Positions 1 through 6,583 of a stretch of DNA of 64,000 nucleotides are shown one piece after another. The translations under genes and the position numbers were made by a program. Origin of the DNA: an uncultured Bacteroidia bacterium (lineage in GTDB: Bacteria > Bacteroidota > Bacteroidia > Bacteroidales > Prolixibacteraceae); contig CAIVGL010000022.1 in assembly GCA_903905505.1 (NCBI GenBank), positions 128,761-192,760 on the forward strand, read 5' to 3'. The notes below the pieces were generated by a model, which ran no database searches, was not told where the DNA came from, and saw only the letters and a list, made by a program, of their open reading frames with translations. Position 1 is the first letter of the stretch; each line of letters begins with the position of its first letter.

Positions 1-449
1 AATTCCAGCCCATTAGCGACGATCTCCTGATGGTCAAAGATTAAAGCGGGTAATTTTGTAATCGGCCACCAATGGGCTCCCCTCTCTCTGACAAGTTCTT
101 TATCGTGAATATCAATGCGAACCAAGGCGACAAAGGTCATGCTAATTACGCGTGCTCCCGGATCTCTGTCTGGCTTTGAAAAGGCCCCGGCCTGCTCTAA
201 GAAGATATCCTTGAGCCCAGTGGTGTCAAGCAAAACTCTGCGCGCTGCCTCATTAACTGACTCGCTTTCCTGCACGAATCCTCCCATTAAGGACCACTTG
301 CCCAATGAAGGTTCAAATCCGCGTGGATAAAGCAGTAATTTTAATTCCCCATCCTCATATCCGAAGATCGAACAGTCAACTGCTACATGATGCTTTGGAT
401 GTTGCTCATAGATCTTACTAAGCATTAAAACGGCTTCCTCTCCTGGCAT
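1..449 (-). CDS. Nudix-fold transcriptional regulator (AraR/NrtR-like), partial
   Basis: The reading frame enters from the left edge and starts at ATG 449; its C-terminus is outside the window, leaving 149 residues. It has the N-terminal layout of Bacteroidota Nudix-type regulators (HHVAVDCSIFGY, then LLLYPRG, then KWSLMGGFV). The Nudix box (residues 57-79) keeps Gly57 and Glu63, but the REUXEE core reads R-V-L-L-D-T, so the metal-binding glutamates are lost. That loss is known for Nudix domains that became sugar or nucleotide sensors, such as AraR of Bacteroides and NrtR, which add a C-terminal winged helix. The expected helix would lie beyond base 1, so DNA binding is inferred. A perfect palindrome just upstream fits autoregulation. 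A true Nudix hydrolase is less likely because of the missing glutamates. Confidence 0.8.
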   Translation of the reverse strand, partial: MPGEEAVLMLSKIYEQHPKHHVAVDCSIFGYEDGELKLLLYPRGFEPSLGKWSLMGGFVQESESVNEAARRVLLDTTGLKDIFLEQAGAFSKPDRDPGARVISMTFVALVRIDIHDKELVRERGAHWWPITKLPALIFDHQEIVANGLE

Positions 450-468
450 ATTTAAATCATTACTGATG

Positions 469-498
469 CAAATTTATAAAAGTATTAATTACTTTTAT
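469..498 (-). promoter_or_regulatory. Promoter -7 box with overlapping palindromic operator candidate
   Basis: On the minus strand TAAATTTG (476-469) matches the Bacteroidota -7 consensus TAnnTTTG, 20 bases before the start codon at 449. Directly upstream lies a perfect inverted repeat with 9-bp arms, ATAAAAGTA (476-484) and TACTTTTAT (490-498), around a 5-base centre. It occupies the space where sigma factor would bind between the -33 and -7 regions. No clear -33 TTTG is seen. It is a good candidate for a repressor site of the Nudix-type regulator; the sequence is A/T-rich, so chance cannot be excluded. Confidence 0.45.
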
Positions 499-727
499 TG
501 TTACTTGAGATTATATGTTGTATAACATAGAGATATTTCTTCGACTCATCTGGAGCTCCGCAACCATAAATAAACTATTCCCTAATTTCAAAAAAAAGAT
601 TGTGCTGTTTGGAAAAAATATTCGACGATTGTAAGCACTTAAGTTTTTAGTGAATAATTGAAGTCATTATAATGATGATCAACTCTTAATTCGCTGCATA
701 TTTAGAAGCATTCTGTATGCAAATAAA
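499..727. other. Intergenic stretch without recognised genes
   Basis: Together with the flanking promoter and terminator, this makes up about 320 bases between the Nudix-type regulator and the tRNA-repeat block. It is A/T-rich. I see no open frame of meaningful length, no tRNA and no strong hairpin here. Confidence 0.5.
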
Positions 728-759
728 AAGAGTTGCAAGTTAATGTACTTGCAACTCTT
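728..759 (-). terminator. Rho-independent terminator at the end of the tRNA-repeat block
   Basis: A perfect 13-bp inverted repeat (728-740 and 747-759) with a 6-base loop. On the minus strand it is followed by a T-rich tail. It resembles the hairpins inside the repeat units (AAGGAGTTG...), with AAGAGTTGCAAGT instead, so it is the terminator belonging to the last unit. It would stop transcription leftward from the tRNA region. Confidence 0.8.
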
Positions 760-770
760 TATAATTTCAG

Positions 771-903
771 TGGAGAATATCAGAATCGAACCGATGACCT
801 TCCCGATAGCCATCGGGACGCTTTATCCTTAGTTTGTTACATCACGACTAGACAGAATAAAAAAGGAGTTGCAATGTTACTTACAACTCCTTGATTATTA
901 AAG
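771..903 (-). repeat. tRNA-Ala 3'-half/terminator repeat, unit A
   Basis: This 133-bp unit is the leftmost of three near-identical tandem copies. Read on the minus strand it contains the variable and T-arm plus 3' acceptor strand of tRNA-Ala (771-800, with one change from the intact tRNA at the T-stem). The anticodon arm is replaced by the palindrome TCCCGATGGCTATCGGGA (801-818), preceded by a non-tRNA segment and a terminator hairpin (863-892). The 5' acceptor strand and D-arm are not recognisable, so it cannot make a functional tRNA. Confidence 0.8.
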
Positions 904-1036
904 TGGAGAATATCGGAATCGAACCGATGACCTTCCCGATAGCCATCGGGACGCTTTATCCTTAGTTTGTTACATCAAGACTAGACAGAATAAAAAAGAA
1001 GCTGCAATATTACTTACAACTCCTTGATTTTAAATG
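904..1036 (-). repeat. tRNA-Ala 3'-half/terminator repeat, unit B
   Basis: This 133-bp copy has a T-arm identical to the intact tRNA-Ala. The anticodon arm is again replaced by TCCCGATGGCTATCGGGA (934-951). Its terminator hairpin has drifted: the arm reads AAGAAGCTGCAA against TTGTAAGGAGTT-type sequence, giving mismatches in the stem. The drift suggests this copy is under weak or no selection. Confidence 0.8.
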
Positions 1037-1170
1037 TGGAGAATATCGGAATCGAACCGATGACCTTCCCGATAGTCATCGGGACGCTTTATCCTTAGTT
1101 TGTTACATCACGACTAGACAGAAATAAAAAAGGAGTTGCAATGTTACTTACAACTCCTTGATTATTAAAG
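1037..1170 (-). repeat. tRNA-Ala 3'-half/terminator repeat, unit C
   Basis: This 134-bp copy abuts the 3' end of the intact tRNA-Ala gene. Its palindrome (1067-1084) differs from units A and B by one loop base (TCCCGATGACTATCGGGA on the minus strand), while the stem stays perfect. Its terminator hairpin (1130-1159) is the one immediately downstream of the functional tRNA and so probably serves it. Confidence 0.8.
1124..1159 (-). terminator. Rho-independent terminator of tRNA-Ala
   Basis: On the minus strand a 9-bp stem (arms 1159-1151 and 1138-1130, AAGGAGTTG type) with a 12-base loop is followed by a run of T (1130-1124). It lies 12 bases past the mature 3' end of the tRNA. Confidence 0.75.
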
Positions 1171-1244
1171 TGGAGAATATCGGAATCGAACCGATGACCT
1201 TTTGACTGCCAGTCAAACGCTCTAGCCAACTGAGCTAATCCCCC
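1171..1244 (-). tRNA. tRNA-Ala (anticodon GGC)
   Basis: The minus strand from 1244 to 1171 folds into a full cloverleaf. The 7-bp acceptor pairs GGGGGAT with ATTCTCC, including the G3:U70 wobble that is the main alanine identity element. The D-arm is GCTC/GAGC, the anticodon arm TTTGA-CTGGCAG-TCAAA carries GGC, and the T-arm is ATCGG-TTCGATT-CCGAT. The discriminator base is A and no CCA is encoded. It is the only intact tRNA among several broken copies on both sides. Confidence 0.95.
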
Positions 1245-1250
1245 ATTTTG

Positions 1251-1330
1251 TGAATCGAACCAATGACCTTCCCGATCTGCTTCGCTGTCGGGACGCTCTA
1301 GTCCCGATTACTATCGGGAAGCAATCCCCC
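1251..1330 (-). pseudogene. tRNA-Ala-like remnant with palindromes in place of D-loop and anticodon arm
   Basis: On the minus strand this copy keeps the 5' acceptor strand (GGGGGATT), the CTAGAGCG junction and a T-arm-like segment (GGTTCGATT). The D-loop is replaced by an 18-base palindrome (1302-1319). The anticodon arm is replaced by a 24-base imperfect palindrome (1270-1293); both use the TCCCGA...TCGGGA core. The 3' acceptor strand is missing and the T-stem is broken. It ends 6 bases from the 5' end of the intact tRNA. It is not a functional tRNA. Confidence 0.7.
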
Positions 1331-1333
1331 ATT

Positions 1334-1355
1334 ATCAATCGAACCAATGACTTTT
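1334..1355 (-). pseudogene. Short tRNA T-arm remnant
   Basis: The 22 bases on the minus strand contain GTCATTGGTTCGATT, matching the variable/T-arm junction of the neighbouring tRNA-Ala copies. No other arm is recognisable. It is the outermost relic of the tRNA array, just before the hflX promoter region. Confidence 0.55.
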
Positions 1356-1405
1356 ACGATTACAACAGGAGGGTAAAAATACAATTATTTCTGTTTAAAT
1401 TGTAC

Positions 1406-1413
1406 TACTTTTG
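1406..1413 (+). promoter_or_regulatory. -7 box upstream of hflX
   Basis: TACTTTTG fits the Bacteroidota -7 consensus TAnnTTTG. It lies so close to ATG 1418 that the transcript would start at or just inside the first codons; ATG 1427 is the alternative start if the leader is very short. No good -33 TTTG is seen at the usual distance. Confidence 0.35.
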
Positions 1414-1417
1414 CACT

Positions 1418-2632
1418 ATGGTGAAAATGTATGATACCGCGGAACAGAAAGAAAGAGTAGTTATTGTTGGCTTAATAACAGGGCGACAAGATGATAGGCA
1501 GGCCAAAGAGTACCTCGACGAGTTGGAGTTTCTAGTGGATACTTCTGGCGCAGAGGTCTGGGAGCGATTTATCCAACGCCTCGATACCCCTCATCCTGCA
1601 ACCTTTGTGGGAAGCGGAAAACTGAAAGAGATAGCCGACTATATTCATGTTCACAGTATCGAAACAGTAGTCTTCGACGATGAACTTTCACCTACTCAGA
1701 TTCGAAATATTGAGCCTGTACTCCAATGTAAGATCCTCGATCGGACCAATCTTATCCTCGATATCTTTGCTAATCGTGCTCAGACAGCCCACTCTAAAAC
1801 ACAGGTTGAGTTAGCTCAATGCAAATATATGTTGCCCCGACTAACGCGTTTATGGTCTCACCTTGAGCGTCAGCAAGGAGGTATTGGCACACGTGGTCCT
1901 GGAGAGTCGCAGATAGAGACTGATAAACGAATTATTCTGGATCGGATTTCCTTTTTAAAAGCACAGCTCGAGAAGATCGATAGTCAGATGATGACCCAGC
2001 GCCGTAATCGCGGGAAGATAGTCCGCGTGGCTCTAGTGGGTTATACCAACGTTGGAAAATCAACGATCTTAAATCTGATTAGTAAATCTGAAGTTTTCGC
2101 CGAGAATAAACTCTTTGCAACCCTTGACACCACCGTGCGAAAAGTCGTTATAGGCAATTTGCCGTTTCTTTTAACCGATACGGTGGGATTTATTCGGAAG
2201 CTTCCCCATCATCTGGTAGAGTCGTTTAAATCGACCTTAGACGAGACACGCGAAGCAGACCTTCTGATTCATGTGGTTGACATCTCTCACCCCGGTTTTG
2301 AGTCGCAGGTTGAGGTTGTAAATAAGACCCTGGGAGAGATTGGAGCTTCAGATAAACCGATGATCTACCTGTTTAATAAGATCGATGCCTTTAAATATAT
2401 CGTTAAAGAGGAAGATGACCTTCTGCCTTCAACAAAAGATAATATGAGCCTAGAAGATTGGAAACAATCGTGGATGGGCCAACATGAGAATCTCTCTTTG
2501 TTTATCTCCGCGACTGAAAAAACGAATATCGAGGAGTTTAAAAAAGCCATCTACGAAGAGATTAAAGCGATCCACATCAAACGCTTCCCTTTCAATGACT
2601 TTCTCTATCAAGTATTCGATGAAGAGGAATAG
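1418..2632 (+). CDS. hflX: GTPase HflX, ribosome-associated
   Basis: HflX is a GTPase that binds the 50S subunit and splits stalled or hibernating ribosomes under stress. The protein is 404 residues from ATG 1418. The N-terminal HflX domain contains the family's glycine-rich segment (GGIGTRGPGESQIE). The G domain has P-loop GYTNVGKST (208-216), a DTVGF switch II region and NKID for guanine specificity. An upstream in-frame extension to 1250 runs through tRNA remnants and is rejected as coding. ATG 1427 is a possible alternative start. It is transcribed alone and faces asd, with a shared terminator between them. Confidence 0.95.
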   Translation: MVKMYDTAEQKERVVIVGLITGRQDDRQAKEYLDELEFLVDTSGAEVWERFIQRLDTPHPATFVGSGKLKEIADYIHVHSIETVVFDDELSPTQIRNIEPVLQCKILDRTNLILDIFANRAQTAHSKTQVELAQCKYMLPRLTRLWSHLERQQGGIGTRGPGESQIETDKRIILDRISFLKAQLEKIDSQMMTQRRNRGKIVRVALVGYTNVGKSTILNLISKSEVFAENKLFATLDTTVRKVVIGNLPFLLTDTVGFIRKLPHHLVESFKSTLDETREADLLIHVVDISHPGFESQVEVVNKTLGEIGASDKPMIYLFNKIDAFKYIVKEEDDLLPSTKDNMSLEDWKQSWMGQHENLSLFISATEKTNIEEFKKAIYEEIKAIHIKRFPFNDFLYQVFDEEE

Positions 2633-2648
2633 GATTAACCATTAAAAG

Positions 2649-2678
2649 AAAAAGCCGTCAATTACGACGGCTTTTTTT
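2649..2678. terminator. Bidirectional terminator between hflX and asd
   Basis: Stem GCCGTC/GACGGC (2654-2659, 2666-2671) with a 6-base loop is flanked by A5 on the left and T7 on the right. It can therefore terminate hflX rightward and asd leftward. It lies 16 bases past the hflX stop. Confidence 0.9.
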
Positions 2679-2703
2679 ATGATTGAAATTTTTTGAATCA
2701 GGG

Positions 2704-3714
2704 TTATTTTACCACACCTTCTTTAACCAAGTACTCCGCAATCTGCACTGCGTTTAAGGCAGCTCCCTTTTTGATCTGATCAGAAACGGTCCAAAATGCT
2801 AATCCATTTGGATTTGAGATGTCTTTACGTATGCGCCCCACAAAAACCTCATCGCGGCCAGCTAAATGAAGTGGCATTGGGTATTTCTTCTCTGCTGGTG
2901 TATCGATCACAATAACACCATCAGCGCTTTCAAAAGCTGCCTTTACTTTATCTAAGGGAATTTCTTGTTCGGTCTCAACCCAGATCGCTTCAGAGTGGGC
3001 ACGAAGAACTGGAACTCGAACGGCAGTCGCACTGACCTGAATGTCGGAATGCATAATCTTGCGCGTTTCGTGATACATCTTCATCTCCTCCTTGGTATAG
3101 TCGTTGTCGGTAAACACATCGATATGAGGGATCAGATTTTGAACCAACTGATAAGCAAATTTTGAAATTGTTGGTTCTTCGCCATTCGCCACTTGAATGG
3201 TTTGCGCTTCTAATTCGTCCATCCCTGATGCTCCAGCACCACTGGCACTCTGGTAAGTTGCAATGTGAACGCGACGAATATGTGAGATATTTTCAATTGG
3301 CTTTAACGCCACAACCAGCTGAATGGTGGTGCAGTTTGGATTTGCAATGATCTTACGAGGCATATTCTTCGCATCGGCAGCATTCACCTCAGGGACAACG
3401 AGTGGAATGTCGTTCTCCATGCGAAATGCACTGCTGTTGTCAATCATGACAGTGCCAAACTTTGTGATGGTATCGGCAAAATCTTTGGAGATACTTGCAC
3501 CAGCAGAAACTAAGGCAATGTCGATTCCCTTAAAGTCATCGTTGTGAAGCAATTCCTTTACGGTTAATTCTGTCCCTTTATAGGTGAATTTTTTACCAGT
3601 ACTGCGAGCTGATCCAAATAATACCAGTTCGTCAAGCGGGAAATTACGCTCATCTAGCACACGCAGAAACTCTTGTCCAACAGCTCCACTAACACCAACA
3701 ATCGCTACTTTCAT
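2704..3714 (-). CDS. asd: Aspartate-semialdehyde dehydrogenase
   Basis: Reduces aspartyl-4-phosphate to aspartate semialdehyde with NADPH, the shared step of the lysine/diaminopimelate, threonine and methionine pathways in the cytoplasm. At 336 residues it has the usual length. It begins with the nucleotide-binding motif VGVSGAVG. The catalytic cysteine is Cys128 in NPNCTT, and the substrate-binding histidine lies in LRAHSE. The SGAGASG segment typical of the family is also present. A -7 promoter box lies upstream at 3782-3789. It is monocistronic and convergent with hflX. Confidence 0.95.
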   Translation of the reverse strand: MKVAIVGVSGAVGQEFLRVLDERNFPLDELVLFGSARSTGKKFTYKGTELTVKELLHNDDFKGIDIALVSAGASISKDFADTITKFGTVMIDNSSAFRMENDIPLVVPEVNAADAKNMPRKIIANPNCTTIQLVVALKPIENISHIRRVHIATYQSASGAGASGMDELEAQTIQVANGEEPTISKFAYQLVQNLIPHIDVFTDNDYTKEEMKMYHETRKIMHSDIQVSATAVRVPVLRAHSEAIWVETEQEIPLDKVKAAFESADGVIVIDTPAEKKYPMPLHLAGRDEVFVGRIRKDISNPNGLAFWTVSDQIKKGAALNAVQIAEYLVKEGVVK

Positions 3715-3781
3715 AGTTCTTAATTTTTATAAACGTTAATCGGGTACCTTTCTAAAGCATCATGCAGTCAGAAATATAGGG

Positions 3782-3789
3782 CAAAAGTA
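3782..3789 (-). promoter_or_regulatory. -7 box upstream of asd
   Basis: On the minus strand TACTTTTG matches TAnnTTTG about 68 bases before the asd start. The expected -33 TTTG is not evident, so this is a weak call based on the -7 element alone. Confidence 0.4.
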
Positions 3790-3901
3790 CGGAATATTCT
3801 TAATAATTTGTGAAATTAACTAGGATTAATTTACGATTTTATTTTTTACGGCCCTGTTTTTAACTTATTTGTAAGTTGAGCTTGTTATTATTTAAATTGT
3901 T

Positions 3902-4744
3902 TTAGATGGCTCTTTGGGCTTTGACCATCCGATCTTTCCCATTCAAATCTTTTTTCAGCACCAGATTGACATATCCTTTTGAGCTTAAAAGTTCCAGGGT
4001 CTGCGATCCAAATTGCTCGTTGATCTCCAAATAAAGGTGTCCATTAGGCTTTAAGGATGTAAGTCCGAGTTCTGCAATTTTAGCATAGAAAAATAATGGA
4101 TCATTATCTGGGACAAAGAGTGCGGTATGTGGTTCATGGTCTAGCACATTTTGGTGCATAAGATCCTTTTCAGAATCTGTAACATATGGGGGATTACTTA
4201 CGATAACGTCGTAAATGGCTGGTTGTTGAGGTGCGTTAAATAAGTCGATGTGTTGGAAATTGATCTTGATTTGGTGCTTAAAGGCATTTTGGTTGGCAAC
4301 CACCAAGGCCTGTTCCGAAATGTCCCAGGCCTCAGCCGAGGCTTCTGGAAGTTGAGTTAAGATGGAGATGGGAATACATCCGCTGCCTGTGCCAATATCT
4401 AGTATTTTTGGCGCTAATTCAGCATAATCTTTAATGATCCAGTCGACCAATTCTTCGGTTTCTGATCGTGGAATTAGCACCGATTTATTAACCGCAAACG
4501 TTAATCCGAAGAAGTGAGCCTCCCCTAAAATATATTGGATGGGTTTAAATTGAACCAATTGGTTTACAATATCCTTTATTTCGGCTAAATTTGCAGCAGA
4601 AATAACATCATCTTTTTGAAGATGGTATTGTATTCCTGATAATTTTAGAACTTTCTCGAAAATCAGCTTGGTAATGCCCGCTATCTCTTCTTTGGGATAG
4701 ATTGGACTCAGCTGATCGGAGATAAATTTTTTTGCAGCCTGCAT
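3902..4744 (-). CDS. prmC: Release factor glutamine methyltransferase PrmC
   Basis: Methylates the glutamine of the GGQ motif in peptide-chain release factors RF1/RF2, using S-adenosylmethionine. The 280-residue protein has the N-terminal helical domain, the SAM motif I DIGTGSGCI (116-124) and the defining NPPY motif (184-187). IPRSETEELVDW (91-102) is also typical of the family. It is divergent from ribD with only 39 bases between the starts. Confidence 0.95.
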   Translation of the reverse strand: MQAAKKFISDQLSPIYPKEEIAGITKLIFEKVLKLSGIQYHLQKDDVISAANLAEIKDIVNQLVQFKPIQYILGEAHFFGLTFAVNKSVLIPRSETEELVDWIIKDYAELAPKILDIGTGSGCIPISILTQLPEASAEAWDISEQALVVANQNAFKHQIKINFQHIDLFNAPQQPAIYDVIVSNPPYVTDSEKDLMHQNVLDHEPHTALFVPDNDPLFFYAKIAELGLTSLKPNGHLYLEINEQFGSQTLELLSSKGYVNLVLKKDLNGKDRMVKAQRAI

Positions 4745-4762
4745 TTTTAATTGAGATTTTTA

Positions 4763-4770
4763 CAAAGATA
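4763..4770 (-). promoter_or_regulatory. -7 box of prmC in the prmC/ribD divergent gap
   Basis: The minus strand reads TATCTTTG, a full match to TAnnTTTG, 18 bases before the prmC start. The whole divergent gap is 39 bases, so the -33 region of prmC would overlap the ribD start. No FMN riboswitch can fit in this gap. Confidence 0.5.
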
Positions 4771-4783
4771 AACAAAGCGAACG

Positions 4784-5839
4784 ATGCAACAGCTTTTTGA
4801 GATGGATGAGATTTTTATGTCTCGGGCTATTGAATTAGCGCGATTGGGCATGGGTCTTGTCTCGCCAAATCCAATGGTAGGCTGCGTCATTGTTCGACAG
4901 GGAGTTATTATTGGGGAGGGTTATCACAGTGAATTTGGGGGAGCTCACGCCGAGGTGAATGCCATTCGTAGGGTGAAAGATAAATCACTGTTAGCCGACT
5001 CAACGATTTATGTTACCCTTGAACCTTGTGCACATCAGGGTAAAACACCCCCCTGTGCCGACTTGATTTTAACGCATAAGATTCCAAATGTCGTTATTGG
5101 TACTGTAGATCCATTTCTTGAAGTCGCTGGTCGCGGTATTGAACGGTTACGTCAAGGAGGTTGTCAGGTTATCGAAGGTGTTTTAGAAGATAAATGTCTC
5201 GAGTTGAATCGTCGATTCTTCACTTTTCATCAAAAGAAACGACCTTTTGTGATCTTAAAATGGGCTCAGACGGCCGATGGGTTTATTGATATTGATCGGT
5301 CACAAGAGAATTTTGGTCAACCTACTTGGATCACCAATGATCTTTCGAGAATTGCTGTACATAAGATGCGTACCGATGAGGCAGCAATTTTGGTCGGCAC
5401 AAATACGGCACGAAAGGATAATCCATCGTTGACGGTTCGCGAGTGGAGCGGCCGTTCACCACTTCGATTGGTAATCGACAGGTTAGGCAATCTCGATAAG
5501 TCGCTCGCGCTTTTTGATCAGCGAGTTCCTACCGTGGTCTATACCGCCTTAGATGCTCCCAATGCAATGAATCTTGAGTATAAAAAAATCGATTTTGACG
5601 GGACTGAGCTTCAGCAGATTCTTGCAGATTTGCATCAACGGGGTATTTTGTCTTTAATCGTAGAGGGGGGCCAGAAATTGATTCACTCTTTTGTTGAAGG
5701 TCGAATATGGGACGAGGCACGTGTCTTTATTGGAAAGAATATCTTTCATGAAGGGGTCAGAGCCCCAAAATTTGATGGGGAATTGATTAAATCAGAAGAG
5801 CTTGACGATAGCTGGATGTTTTTATTTCGACGGAGGTAA
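4784..5839 (+). CDS. ribD: Bifunctional riboflavin deaminase/reductase RibD
   Basis: Carries out two consecutive steps of riboflavin synthesis: deamination of the pyrimidine intermediate, then NADPH-dependent reduction of its ribosyl side chain. The 351-residue protein has an N-terminal zinc deaminase domain (HAE at 55-57, PCAHQGKTPPC with Cys82 and Cys91). The C-terminal reductase domain begins near residue 150 (RPFVILKWAQTADG). ATG 4802 is a possible later start (MDEIFMSRA). No other rib gene is adjacent. Confidence 0.95.
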   Translation: MQQLFEMDEIFMSRAIELARLGMGLVSPNPMVGCVIVRQGVIIGEGYHSEFGGAHAEVNAIRRVKDKSLLADSTIYVTLEPCAHQGKTPPCADLILTHKIPNVVIGTVDPFLEVAGRGIERLRQGGCQVIEGVLEDKCLELNRRFFTFHQKKRPFVILKWAQTADGFIDIDRSQENFGQPTWITNDLSRIAVHKMRTDEAAILVGTNTARKDNPSLTVREWSGRSPLRLVIDRLGNLDKSLALFDQRVPTVVYTALDAPNAMNLEYKKIDFDGTELQQILADLHQRGILSLIVEGGQKLIHSFVEGRIWDEARVFIGKNIFHEGVRAPKFDGELIKSEELDDSWMFLFRRR

Positions 5840-5979
5840 CCAACCTTCAGGGTTTCTATCTGACAGAGTACTTGTCAGTCAATCAAACTAAATTTTATTT
5901 TCAAGATGCTGGTTTACGGGTCTTAAGTCCTATGAAATACGAGTCTTCTTGCGCCTAAATAGAGAGGCAAAAACGACTC

Positions 5980-6345
5980 TCAGTGCGGTGCGTTAGGTGA
6001 ATGTTTTACCAAAGTTATTTTGTTGTTTTCTAGTTCTCTAAAACCTTGATCGTAGCAATAAAAGTTGATTTTATTGGTTCGGGTTGTATTGGTATAGGTG
6101 AAATAGTCGAACCGATACCCTTTTTGAGACAGTTCGTTTTTCGAGGTTGTTATTTTCCCCGTAGAATTCATGCTCGATAAAATGATATAGTTCTTTTTTA
6201 GTATCCGGTTAATGGAGTTGATCACCGTATGTGACTCAAGAAACTGTTTATTATTGAAGGCACTTCGGCATTGGTCACTGCAAAATTTCTGATCTGATCG
6301 ACCTCTGAGTTGCTCAAAGCATTCAAGACATTTTCGACTTTCCAT
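5980..6345 (-). CDS. Small zinc-ribbon protein, unknown function
   Basis: A 121-residue protein with an N-terminal treble-clef/zinc-ribbon-like motif: Cys6 and Cys9, then Cys22 and Cys26 in FCSDQCRSAFNN. The rest (INSINRILKKNY, then a basic and Thr-rich region ending in a YCYDQGF segment) is unfamiliar. Similar short proteins beginning with a CxxC...CSDxCRxxFNN motif occur widely in Bacteroidota without an assigned role. It is divergent from the sigma-factor gene, sharing a gap that holds an 18-bp palindrome. A nucleic-acid or protein-binding role is only a guess. Confidence 0.7.
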   Translation of the reverse strand: MESRKCLECFEQLRGRSDQKFCSDQCRSAFNNKQFLESHTVINSINRILKKNYIILSSMNSTGKITTSKNELSQKGYRFDYFTYTNTTRTNKINFYCYDQGFRELENNKITLVKHSPNAPH

Positions 6346-6471
6346 AGACTTTAATTTAAAATTAGGATAACAAAATAGTTCCCCAAAGAACCGTATCCCA
6401 ATGATTTATAAAAGCATTGGACTACGAATATACAATATTATTTTTGAATAGATGGATAATTTACTCAAATT

Positions 6472-6513
6472 ATTTCCGTTTTTATCCGACTAACATCGGA
6501 TAAAAACGGAAAT
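6472..6513. promoter_or_regulatory. 18-bp perfect palindrome in the zinc-ribbon/sigma-factor divergent gap
   Basis: The arms 6472-6489 and 6496-6513 are perfect reverse complements (core TTTTTATCCGA/TCGGATAAAAA) around the 6-base loop CTAACA. The motif TTATCCGA recurs at 6523-6530 just to the right, followed by ATCTAACA, which resembles arm end plus loop. The palindrome lies 71 bases before the sigma-factor ATG and 127 bases before the zinc-ribbon start. It could be an operator for divergent control or an RNA hairpin; there is no T-run typical of a terminator. Confidence 0.6.
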
Positions 6514-6583
6514 ACCCGATTATTATCCGAATCTAACAGTAAAGAGATCTAATTTGCAGGTATATCCATTTATCATAAAAGGG

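Noticed and set aside
115..330. Plus-strand open frame of 71 codons
   Set aside because: It lies antisense to the clearly coding Nudix-type regulator and has no recognisable protein features.
771..1170. CRISPR-like array of regular repeats
   Set aside because: The repeat unit is 133-134 bases and the copies are almost identical along their whole length with no unique spacers. The content is tRNA T-arm plus terminator, and no cas genes are nearby.
1250..1417. N-terminal extension of HflX from base 1250
   Set aside because: The extra 56 codons run through tRNA remnants and palindromes and through the promoter-like box; HflX domain homology starts only after ATG 1418.
4745..4783. FMN riboswitch before ribD
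   Set aside because: The gap between the divergent prmC and ribD starts is only 39 bases, too short for the RFN element, and no conserved riboswitch sequence is seen.
5840..5979. Small RNA or gene between ribD and the zinc-ribbon gene
   Set aside because: Only weak short inverted repeats (GAGTC/GACTC) are present and no consistent structure, so nothing was annotated.
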